Shown piece after piece: positions 56,783-64,000 of a stretch of DNA of 64,000 bases. The stretch is from assembly GCA_029245525.1 (NCBI GenBank), contig JAQWPD010000044.1, positions 42,165-106,164 of the forward strand. The letters are read 5' to 3'. Both the position numbers and the translations under genes were made by a program. This DNA is from Gammaproteobacteria bacterium (GTDB lineage: Bacteria > Pseudomonadota > Gammaproteobacteria > Steroidobacterales > GCA-2729495). Position 1 is the stretch's first letter. The number at the start of each line of letters is the position of its first letter. The notes below the pieces were generated by a model that was given only the letters and a program-made list of their open reading frames with translations, made no database searches and was not told where the DNA came from.

Positions 56783-58078
56783 CTATACCAACTTATCGAC
56801 ATCAGCCAGAGTCTGGCTTAGGAAGCTTGTGAAGCGAACGCCTGTTGCGCCATCAATAACCCGATGATCGTAAGATAAAGACAAGGGCAAAATCAGGCGC
56901 GGCACAAAGGCGTCGCTCTGCCACACCGGTGCCATCTTTGAACGACCGACTCCCAGAATAGCCACCTCAGGTGGATTAATTATCGGTGTAAAGTTAGTTC
57001 CGCCAATTCCGCCAAGACTGGAAATGGTAAACGTACCACCCTGCATTTTATCGAGCCCAAGTTTGCCTTCGCGTGCCTGCGCACTCAGCGTAATTAGGTC
57101 ACTAGCAATTTCAAATAATGACTTCTGATCCGCATTATGAATTACAGGCACCATCAAACCATTAGGCGTATCCGCAGCAAAACCGATATTGATGTACTTT
57201 TTGTAAATCAGGCTCTTCTGATCTTCGGCCATAGAAGAATTGAAAACTGGAAACTCTTGCAATGCCAGCACACAGGCTTTAACAATAAACGCTAATGGAG
57301 TGAGCTTTACGCCCTGCGCTTCGGCTTCAGCCTTCATAGACTTGCGATGGGCCTCAAGCTCGGTGGTATCGGCCTCATCGTTCTGTGTAACGTGCGGTAT
57401 ATTTACCCAGCTCGCATGCAAACGTGAACCCGATATTTTCTGAATACGGCCCAGCGGTTTGATTTCTATTTCACCAAACTTCGCATGGTCAACCTTTGGC
57501 AGTTCGGGCAATGCAGAGCCTGCCGACAGACCAAGCTGCCCCTGCATAACCGCCTTAACAAAGGCCTTAACGTCGTCTTTAGTGATACGCGATTTAGCCC
57601 CACTGCCGTTTACCTGAACCAGGTTTACACCAAGTTCACGGGCAAACTTACGAACAGAAGGGCTGGCATGCGCACTTGCAAAGCCCACTTCATTAATGGG
57701 CGGCAACACCGCAGGGCCTGAGGCTATGGGCTGCGGCGTCTGGACGACCTGCTGCACAAGCTCTTGCGCCACGGGCGCTGCAGCAGGTGCGGCCGCTTTA
57801 GCAGGCACAGGCTCCGGAGCCGGCGCAGCAGCAGATTCGTCAACTTCCAAAATCAATACCAGATCGCCTTGCGACACCTTACTGCCAAGCGCGACTTTCA
57901 TTTCTTTAATGACGCCGACCGCAGGTGATGGTAAATCCATCGCCGCTTTATCGGTCTCAATCGTAATTAAAGACTCCTCTATGGCAACAGTGTCACCTAC
58001 AGCAACCAAGACATCGACAATCTCAACACCTTCAAAATCACCGATATCGGGAACCATAACTTCCAAAACCTTACTCAT
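56783..58078 (-). CDS. aceF: Dihydrolipoamide acetyltransferase (PDH E2)
   Basis: 431-residue E2. One N-terminal lipoyl domain (lipoyl motif IETDKAAMD), an Ala/Pro/Gln-rich linker, the peripheral subunit-binding domain (SPSVRKFARELGVNL), and the catalytic acyltransferase domain ending in LSYDHRVIDGATG with the active His and Asp. Only one lipoyl domain, against three in E. coli. ATG at 58078 overlaps the aceE stop as TAATG. Confidence 0.95.
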   Translation of the reverse strand: MSKVLEVMVPDIGDFEGVEIVDVLVAVGDTVAIEESLITIETDKAAMDLPSPAVGVIKEMKVALGSKVSQGDLVLILEVDESAAAPAPEPVPAKAAAPAAAPVAQELVQQVVQTPQPIASGPAVLPPINEVGFASAHASPSVRKFARELGVNLVQVNGSGAKSRITKDDVKAFVKAVMQGQLGLSAGSALPELPKVDHAKFGEIEIKPLGRIQKISGSRLHASWVNIPHVTQNDEADTTELEAHRKSMKAEAEAQGVKLTPLAFIVKACVLALQEFPVFNSSMAEDQKSLIYKKYINIGFAADTPNGLMVPVIHNADQKSLFEIASDLITLSAQAREGKLGLDKMQGGTFTISSLGGIGGTNFTPIINPPEVAILGVGRSKMAPVWQSDAFVPRLILPLSLSYDHRVIDGATGVRFTSFLSQTLADVDKLV

Positions 58079-60741
58079 TAGCATGTCACCGGATTAGGTT
58101 TGTCAGGATCAATATTTAATGCAGTCACAGCCTCACTCACAACACTTGTCGGAAGCTTTCCTTCATCAGCCAATACTTTCAATGCAGCTAACACAACGTT
58201 ATCGCGATTCACTTCAAAGTGCTGGCGCAAAGCCCGGCGACTATCACTGCGACCATAACCATCAGTGCCCAGCACTCTATACTTGCCAGGGACCCACTCA
58301 CGAATCTGGTCAGGGACGATGCGCATATAATCTGAAGCCGCAACGCATGGGCCTTCAGCGTTACTCAGACACTGACTGATATAGCTTTGGCGTGGTGTTG
58401 ATTCAGGGTGGCGCGTGTTCCAGCGCTCACAATCAATACCGTCACGGCGTAGCTCACTGAAACTGGTAACACTCCATACGTCGGCAGCAACGCCATAGTC
58501 TGCCTCAAGCATCGCAGCAGCCGCTTCGACCTCGCGTAAAATAGTGCCCGAGCCGAACAACTGCATCTTGATAGCACCTTTACGACTGCTGGGCAATCGA
58601 TGCATACCTTTCAGAATGCCCTCTTCAGCACCCTCTGGGATTGGCGGATGCGCGTAGTTTTCGTTCATCGTAGTGATGTAATAAAATATATTTTCTTGCT
58701 CTGCATACATGCGGCGCATCCCGTCATGAACAATGACGGCCAACTCGTACGCATAGGTTGGGTCATAGGAAACGCAGTTCGGTATGGCAGATGACAACAG
58801 GTTACTGTGACCATCCTGATGTTGCAAACCCTCGCCCGCGAGAGTCGTTCTACCTGCAGTGCCGCCAATAAGAAAACCGCGCGCCTGCATATCGCCACCA
58901 GCCCAGATGAAATCGCCAACACGCTGGAAGCCAAACATTGAATAGTAAATATAAAACGGAATCATCGGCACGCCATGATTCGCATAGGACGTCCCAGCAG
59001 CAATCCACGAGCACATGGCGCCACCTTCGTTAATGCCTTCTTCGAGAATCTGGCCTTTCTTGTCCTCACGATAGTACATCAATTGCTCAGAATCCTGAGG
59101 CGTATATAACTGTCCCGCAGATGAATAAATTGCTATCTGACGGAACATCCCTTCCATACCAAAGGTACGTGCCTCATCAGGCACGATCGGCACAATATAC
59201 GAACCCACATTCTTATCTTTAACCAACTTAGTCAGTATGCGAACCAATGCCATTGTAGTAGAAATTTCGCGTTCGCCGGTGCCATCGAGCTGCTGTTGAA
59301 AGTCTTTCAAAGGCGGAATCGGCAAGACATTAGCTGTGGAAATCCGTGAGGGCAAATACCCGCCCAGCGCATCACGGCGTTCATGCAGGTACTTATGCTC
59401 TTCACTGCCCTCTTCGGGTTTGCAGTAAGGCACCTTTTCCAGGTCAGCATCGGTTACCGGAATATTAAATCGATCACGGAAACCTCGCAGAGCCTCAAGG
59501 TCCAGTGTTTTCGTCTGGTGAGCAGTCATTCTACCTTCACCGGATGGCCCCATACCGAAGCCCTTAATAGTTTTGGCAAGGATTACAGTCGGACGCCCGT
59601 TAGTACGCGATGCCCGATCGTAGGCGGCAAACACCTTCATTGAATCCAGCCCACCGCGGTTTAAATGCCAGATCTCGTCATCAGACATATTGGAGACCAT
59701 TTCTTTCAGTTCGGGGTATTTACCAAAGAAATTCTCACGGACGTAATCACCGCCCATAGCTTTAAAGTTCTGGTACTCACCATCGACACACTCTTCCATC
59801 ACCCGGCGCAGAAGGCCCTGTTGATCTCGCTCAAGCAAGGGGTCCCAGCGCGAACCCCAAAGTACCTTAACGACGTTCCAACCGGCACCAAGGAAGGCGG
59901 CTTCAAGCTCCTGAACAATCTTTCCATTGCCGCGCACCGGACCATCAAGACGCTGTAGGTTACAGTTAATAACAAAAACCAGGTTATCCAGCTTCTCTCG
60001 CACGGGCATAGTCAATGCGCCCATCGATTCAGGCTCGTCCATCTCGCCATCACCAAGAAATGCCCACACCTTGCGGTCTTTAGCATCCGAGATACCGCGA
60101 CTATCCAGATAACGCATGAAGCGTGCCTGATAGATAGCCATCATCGGGCCGAGACCCATCGACACAGTTGGAAACTGCCAAAAACGGGGCATCAGCCACG
60201 GATGCGGATACGACGACAAACCTTTGCCACCAACTTCCTGCCGGAAATGGTTTAGATCATCCTCAGTCAAACGGCCTTCCAGATACGCGCGAGCATAAAT
60301 ACCAGGCGATGAATGCCCCTGAATAAATACCAAATCTCCGCGGTCCTTTTCGTTACCAGCGCGCCAGAAGTGGTTGAAGCCGACCTCATACAAGGTGGCT
60401 GATGATGCATAACTGGCAATGTGCCCACCATATTCAGAACTCACGCTATTGGCATGCACTACCATCGCCATCGCGTTCCAGCGAATATAAGCTTCAATAC
60501 GACGCTCGATTGCGCGATCGCCAGGATAAACAGGCTGCTGAGACACAGGGATTGTATTTAAGTAGGCGGTATTCGGACTGTACGGCAAATATGCGCCGGA
60601 ACGACGAGCGTGATCAATCATCGTTTCAAGCAAAAAATGCGCTCGCTCGGTGCCATTTGCCTGCAGCACAGAATCAATGGACTCAAGCCAATCCTGTGTT
60701 TCCTGAGGGTCGATATCGTCGTAGCGGTTAAAATCAGTCAC
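58078..60741 (-). CDS. aceE: Pyruvate dehydrogenase E1 component
   Basis: 887-residue thiamin-diphosphate enzyme of the homodimeric type, decarboxylating pyruvate and acetylating lipoyl-E2. Length equals E. coli AceE. The N-terminal match is DIDPQETQDWLESID; the ThDP/Mg region is GDGEMDEPESMGAL. GTG at 60741 is preferred (AGG about 8 bases upstream) over the in-frame TTG at 60747, which sits on the ribosome site. First gene of the operon, with a candidate promoter and palindrome upstream. Confidence 0.95.
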   Translation of the reverse strand: MTDFNRYDDIDPQETQDWLESIDSVLQANGTERAHFLLETMIDHARRSGAYLPYSPNTAYLNTIPVSQQPVYPGDRAIERRIEAYIRWNAMAMVVHANSVSSEYGGHIASYASSATLYEVGFNHFWRAGNEKDRGDLVFIQGHSSPGIYARAYLEGRLTEDDLNHFRQEVGGKGLSSYPHPWLMPRFWQFPTVSMGLGPMMAIYQARFMRYLDSRGISDAKDRKVWAFLGDGEMDEPESMGALTMPVREKLDNLVFVINCNLQRLDGPVRGNGKIVQELEAAFLGAGWNVVKVLWGSRWDPLLERDQQGLLRRVMEECVDGEYQNFKAMGGDYVRENFFGKYPELKEMVSNMSDDEIWHLNRGGLDSMKVFAAYDRASRTNGRPTVILAKTIKGFGMGPSGEGRMTAHQTKTLDLEALRGFRDRFNIPVTDADLEKVPYCKPEEGSEEHKYLHERRDALGGYLPSRISTANVLPIPPLKDFQQQLDGTGEREISTTMALVRILTKLVKDKNVGSYIVPIVPDEARTFGMEGMFRQIAIYSSAGQLYTPQDSEQLMYYREDKKGQILEEGINEGGAMCSWIAAGTSYANHGVPMIPFYIYYSMFGFQRVGDFIWAGGDMQARGFLIGGTAGRTTLAGEGLQHQDGHSNLLSSAIPNCVSYDPTYAYELAVIVHDGMRRMYAEQENIFYYITTMNENYAHPPIPEGAEEGILKGMHRLPSSRKGAIKMQLFGSGTILREVEAAAAMLEADYGVAADVWSVTSFSELRRDGIDCERWNTRHPESTPRQSYISQCLSNAEGPCVAASDYMRIVPDQIREWVPGKYRVLGTDGYGRSDSRRALRQHFEVNRDNVVLAALKVLADEGKLPTSVVSEAVTALNIDPDKPNPVTC

Positions 60742-60766
60742 AAACAACCTGCATTAATTGTGGGGT

Positions 60767-60808
60767 CGGGTGAGAAGGTCACCCGAGGTGCTGTACGGCA
60801 CAATTATA
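60767..60808 (-). promoter_or_regulatory. Candidate aceE promoter and operator-like palindrome
   Basis: On the minus strand a consensus -10 TATAAT (60808-60803) lies upstream of aceE, with no convincing -35. Downstream is a perfect 7-bp inverted repeat CGGGTGA-5-TCACCCG (60767-60785), centred about 20 bases after the predicted start of transcription. It could be an operator or a 5-prime leader hairpin. It does not match the known PdhR operator. It lies between the divergent aceE and M17 peptidase genes. Confidence 0.4.
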
Positions 60809-60938
60809 GCCAAATTAAGCACCATATCGGACTTAATCGACAGCCATCCGGCCAGAGAAGAGAAGCAAAGACAGCCTTCTTTGCATGCATACTCGGGTAT
60901 CATCCTGTTTTCCAGTTTTTCGGTCAAGCCAGCACACT

Positions 60939-62465
60939 ATGTCGACACTATTGCCCCCCGCACAAAAACTCCGTGTAACTCAAACGCTTGCGAAGCTTTC
61001 GCTGCCCAAACTCAATACGCATGATGCGCTGATCATCTTAGTGCCGGATTCTCTGAGCAATGCCCAATGGGATACACTGCCCGACGGGCCAAAGCTGCAA
61101 AATTTACTGAAGCGCGCAAAAAAACACGGTACTAAAAAAAGAATCCGCAGCCATCTTGGCAATGACACAGCAACCTCTGTCGTCCTCGCCGAACCAGTAA
61201 ATACAACCGATTGGCCCGAGAGTTTTGAGCTGCTGTCTATAGCACGTCAGATCGTAAGTGATGCATTGCAAGACAAACCTGCCTCACTAGCTTTAGCTGT
61301 ACACGGATTTTCAAGCGCGCAGGCAGCTGAACTTTATAAAGCGCTGCTGTTAGCGGCTTTGGCAATTGACTTTAAGATGCCCGTGTTCCGCAGCAATAAG
61401 GCTAAGCAGACCCGACTGAAGAAAATAACCCTCTTTGGCAAAACGCCTGCAAAACTCATTGAACGGGCAAGCATCGAGGCCGAAAGCCTCAACCTCAGCC
61501 GATGGCTAACCGCTCTTCCGGCAAATGTGCTTGATGCTGGCAACTATCGAAAAGCCATTCGGAGTTTAGCGAAAGACAACCACTGGCAAATGAAATTTTA
61601 TAACGAAAGCACCCTGAAGAAACTGGGTGCCGGTGCATTTCTAGCCGTAAGCCAAGGCAACTCGCGCTCGGATGCCGGCATTGTGTACCTGAAGTATCGG
61701 CCCAAAAAAAGCAGCGATAAGCCAGAACTGGCATTGGTCGGCAAAGGAATTGTCTTCGATACTGGTGGCACCAATTTGAAACCGTTCAAATCGATGCTGG
61801 ACATGCATGAAGATATGGCAGGTAGTGCCGTAGCGCTAGGTACAATGCTTGCCCTTAGCAAACTCAAAGTACCGTTTGCTATTGATTGCTGGCTTGCCAT
61901 CACCGAAAACCGCAACAGCGCAAAAGCTTACAAATCAAGGGATATTGTTACCGCCGCCAATGGCACGACTATTGAGGTCATCCATACTGATGCCGAAGGA
62001 CGCATGGCGCTGGCCGATACGCTGGCGCTGGCGGGCGAGAAAAAACCCAAGCTCATCATGGATTTCGCCACTCTTACCGGAACCTGCGTATCAGCGCTTA
62101 CCGATCGCTACAGCGGTGGTTTCACCAATCGCGATGCGCTCCACAGCAACATCATTGCCGCAGGTCGTGCCAGTGGCGAGCGTGTTTGGACCTTCCCCAC
62201 GGATAAGGACTTTGATGAAGAACTTCGCTCACGCAATGCGGATGTCCTGCAATGTGCTGTTAGTGGTGGTGGCGACCACATCCAAGCAGCTCGATTTCTA
62301 CAACGCTTTGTGCCGAAAAATTCGGCGTGGATTCATATCGACCTGAGCGCCGCAAGCCGCAGTAATGGACTGGCACAGGTGCCAGGTGGTCCAACTGGGT
62401 TTGGCGTTCGCTTCAACCTCGAACTGCTACTGGATCAGAACATACTCTCAGGTCTAAAAAACTGA
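60939..62465 (+). CDS. Second M17 leucyl aminopeptidase-family protein
   Basis: 508-residue paralogue of the PepA at 9048. It keeps the metal and catalytic motifs: [27 protein letters not shown] and the M17 signature HTDAEGRM with the first Asn of NTDAEGR replaced by His. The N-terminal domain is divergent. ATG at 60939 is chosen over the open frame to 60885, as the family-like start [10 protein letters not shown] begins there. It is coupled to RNase T by a 1-base overlap (TGATG). Confidence 0.87.
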   Translation: MSTLLPPAQKLRVTQTLAKLSLPKLNTHDALIILVPDSLSNAQWDTLPDGPKLQNLLKRAKKHGTKKRIRSHLGNDTATSVVLAEPVNTTDWPESFELLSIARQIVSDALQDKPASLALAVHGFSSAQAAELYKALLLAALAIDFKMPVFRSNKAKQTRLKKITLFGKTPAKLIERASIEAESLNLSRWLTALPANVLDAGNYRKAIRSLAKDNHWQMKFYNESTLKKLGAGAFLAVSQGNSRSDAGIVYLKYRPKKSSDKPELALVGKGIVFDTGGTNLKPFKSMLDMHEDMAGSAVALGTMLALSKLKVPFAIDCWLAITENRNSAKAYKSRDIVTAANGTTIEVIHTDAEGRMALADTLALAGEKKPKLIMDFATLTGTCVSALTDRYSGGFTNRDALHSNIIAAGRASGERVWTFPTDKDFDEELRSRNADVLQCAVSGGGDHIQAARFLQRFVPKNSAWIHIDLSAASRSNGLAQVPGGPTGFGVRFNLELLLDQNILSGLKN

Positions 62466-63091
62466 TGCCATTAAAAATGAAGAACAGATTCAGGGGTTTT
62501 ATGCCCGTTGTGGTCGACATTGAAACCGGCGGCTTCAACTGCTCTACAGATGCTTTGCTTGAAATCGCTGCCGTGCTGCTCGACTTTGATGATAACGGAA
62601 ATCTCCAAGCTATAGACCGCCAGCGCTGCCACGTTAAGCCCTTTCCAGGAGCCAACCTCGAACCCGCATCGCTCGAAGTCAATGGCATAAACCCTGACCA
62701 TCCATTACGCCCTGCAATCTCCGAAAGCGATGCGCTACAGCGCATCTTTCGTGACGTTCGTACTCAGCTCAAAACTGTTGATTGCAGCCGCGCTATTCTG
62801 GTTGGGCACAACGCACACTTTGATTTGGGCTTTCTGAATGAGGCTGTTGCGCGAACCGGAATAAAACGCAATCCATTTCATCCCTTCAGCGTATTTGACA
62901 CCGCAACATTAGGCGGACTCGCATACGGGCAAACTGTACTCGCTCGCGCCACCGCAGTAGCGGGTATCGAATTTAATGCAAAAGAAGCACACTCTGCGCT
63001 GTATGATGCGGAAAAAACAGCGGAATTGTTCTGTGGCATCGTCAATAACTTCAGGCCAATTTACGAAACGTATATGAAAAAGCCAAGTTAA
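62465..63091 (+). CDS. rnt: Ribonuclease T
   Basis: 208-residue DEDDh exonuclease that trims the 3-prime ends of tRNA and other stable RNAs. The catalytic residues are visible: D18 and E20 in VVDIETGG, D in [11 protein letters not shown], and H and D in [17 protein letters not shown] at 62465 overlaps the peptidase stop. rnt near grxD is also seen in E. coli; here grxD lies convergent 135 bases further on. Confidence 0.93.
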   Translation: MPLKMKNRFRGFMPVVVDIETGGFNCSTDALLEIAAVLLDFDDNGNLQAIDRQRCHVKPFPGANLEPASLEVNGINPDHPLRPAISESDALQRIFRDVRTQLKTVDCSRAILVGHNAHFDLGFLNEAVARTGIKRNPFHPFSVFDTATLGGLAYGQTVLARATAVAGIEFNAKEAHSALYDAEKTAELFCGIVNNFRPIYETYMKKPS

Positions 63092-63226
63092 CTTTTACAT
63101 TGGCCTTTACAAAACCCGCTGGTTGCCTCGAAGCCGCCATAAACCAGGCACGCTCTCCCCTAAGAGTCTTTACTTGTGAGGGCCGACAAGAAACCCGCAG
63201 CAATCAGGGCCGCGCCTTCTGATGAA

Positions 63227-63559
63227 TCAGGCGTCTGCGTCACGCGCCTGACCGACAGATTGCAATTCTTTCTGCAACTCGCCGGACTCGAACATCTGCA
63301 CCACGATATCTGAGCCGCCAATCAACTCGCCATTCACATACAACTGCGGAAACGTAGGCCAATTAGAATATTCTTTAAGGCCCGCACGCAACTCGGGATC
63401 CTCAAGAATATTCACATAAGCGAATCTCTGTGCGCATTGTTTCAATGCACTAACCACCTGAGATGAAAAACCGCACTCAGGAAAGTCAGGATTGCCCTTC
63501 ATATAGAGAAGAACTGGAAATTCTTTAAGCTGCGCTTCGATTTTTTCGTTAACTGACAA
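63227..63559 (-). CDS. grxD: Monothiol glutaredoxin Grx4
   Basis: 110-residue monothiol glutaredoxin that binds and transfers Fe-S clusters. The active site is CGFS (C29, in PECGFSSQVV), and the family segment NWPTFPQLYVNGELIGGSDI is present. TTG is the start at 63559, with AGGAAG 5 bases upstream. Convergent with rnt. Carries Fe-S clusters, so it may serve Nth and RNF, which is inference. Confidence 0.94.
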   Translation of the reverse strand: MSVNEKIEAQLKEFPVLLYMKGNPDFPECGFSSQVVSALKQCAQRFAYVNILEDPELRAGLKEYSNWPTFPQLYVNGELIGGSDIVVQMFESGELQKELQSVGQARDADA

Positions 63560-63708
63560 GATAGCTTCCTAAAAATAAACAACCGATGAGACTTATTCTA
63601 ATTGAAACCTAGGCAAATGGAACCCAAGAAAACAAAAAACTCTGCACCTTTTTTACTCTCTATTCTGGCTTTTGGCTGATCCTAAGGCTTGTTTACCGCA
63701 GCAGACTG

Positions 63709-63900
63709 CTATAAAAAGGGGTAGGTTGGCCTCTCTCGCAATTCATCGATGAGCGCCCATTGCTCCTCAGGCGATAGCTTCGCCCAACCCCTTATCTCCT
63801 CCACGCTGCGGCGACAGCCCATACAACGCTTATCACTTGCCATCGTGCAGATATTGATGCAGGGCGACATAGGTCGGGTGTGGCGGGGTGCGGAGGTCAT
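63709..63900 (-). CDS. DUF1289 small cysteine-rich protein
   Basis: 63-residue protein matching DUF1289: SPCINIC, CMGCRRSVEEI and W-x-L-x-PEEQ. The four Cys in CxxxC and CxxC arrangement suggest metal or Fe-S binding. Start is ATG at 63900, or the internal ATG (MSPCINIC) at 63870. Function is unknown. The 149-base gap to grxD and the last 97 bases of the window show no feature. Confidence 0.8.
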   Translation of the reverse strand: MTSAPRHTRPMSPCINICTMASDKRCMGCRRSVEEIRGWAKLSPEEQWALIDELRERPTYPFL

Positions 63901-64000
63901 CAAAGGGCCTTTAAACTGACTGAGCGTGCGTAACTATTCGTTCGGTTTGGTCAAATAGTTTCGCTGCATTGAATTATGCGGCCCTCTACCCTATTCTTCC

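Overview
The window is chromosomal DNA of a gammaproteobacterium, by eye near 50% G+C, with dense housekeeping gene content. I see no rRNA, tRNA, CRISPR array, transposase or phage gene. Several gene orders resemble Pseudomonas-type genomes: arsC-wrbA-DUF2069 / hda / DUF2066 / purM-purN-DUF3108; dcd-apbC / metG / rnf-nth; lptFG divergent from pepA-holC-valS; and proS followed by a lytic transglycosylase. The RNF complex, an aa3-type cytochrome c oxidase and a pyruvate dehydrogenase complex indicate an aerobic respiring, possibly marine organism; the species cannot be named from this.

Layout. 0-4 kb: end of an unknown gene, then a copper-resistance cluster (CopL-like, copA, copB) behind a MerR-type promoter, and a 2OG-Fe(II) oxygenase. 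4.3-6.7 kb: two small unknown genes divergent from an AraC-type regulator, then an RDD membrane protein. 6.7-18.2 kb: lptG/lptF (LPS export) divergent from pepA-holC-unknown-valS, then MoxR-DUF58-TgpA. 18.2-21.6 kb (minus): MFS transporter, rimI, family 4 uracil-DNA glycosylase, pssA. 21.7-31 kb: proS, lytic transglycosylase, acylphosphatase, arsC, WrbA-like, DUF2069, hda, a CDP-alcohol phosphatidyltransferase, DUF2066, purM, purN, DUF3108. 31-39.6 kb: dcd and apbC (minus), a HEAT-repeat/serine-threonine kinase fusion followed by two PilT-family ATPases, and metG. 39.7-55 kb: rnfABCDG, a 9.6-kb respiratory and redox block (DUF4426, SRPBCC-CBS fusion, DUF2244, coxB-coxA-small protein-ctaG-coxC, peroxiredoxin, FMN alpha-hydroxy-acid oxidase, cytochrome c4), then rnfE-nth. 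55-64 kb: aceE-aceF-lpdA (minus), a second M17 aminopeptidase with RNase T, glutaredoxin 4 and a DUF1289 protein.

How they work together. RNF links NADH/ferredoxin redox exchange to an ion gradient; Nth and the RNF subunits carry Fe-S clusters, for which ApbC and GrxD are carriers. Cytochrome c4 can feed the aa3 oxidase encoded beside it. PDH supplies acetyl-CoA and NADH. PssA and the second CDP-alcohol enzyme make phospholipids, and LptFG exports LPS.

The least ordinary parts are the HEAT-kinase fused to a pilus-retraction locus, the RNF operon split by a respiratory block, the SRPBCC-CBS fusion, a MerR-type operator before a CopL-like gene that carries an in-frame TAG near its start, and the unknown two-gene operon at 4.3-5 kb with a possible +1 frameshift. 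Nothing here proves a wholly new system; the kinase/pilus locus is the best candidate for follow-up.
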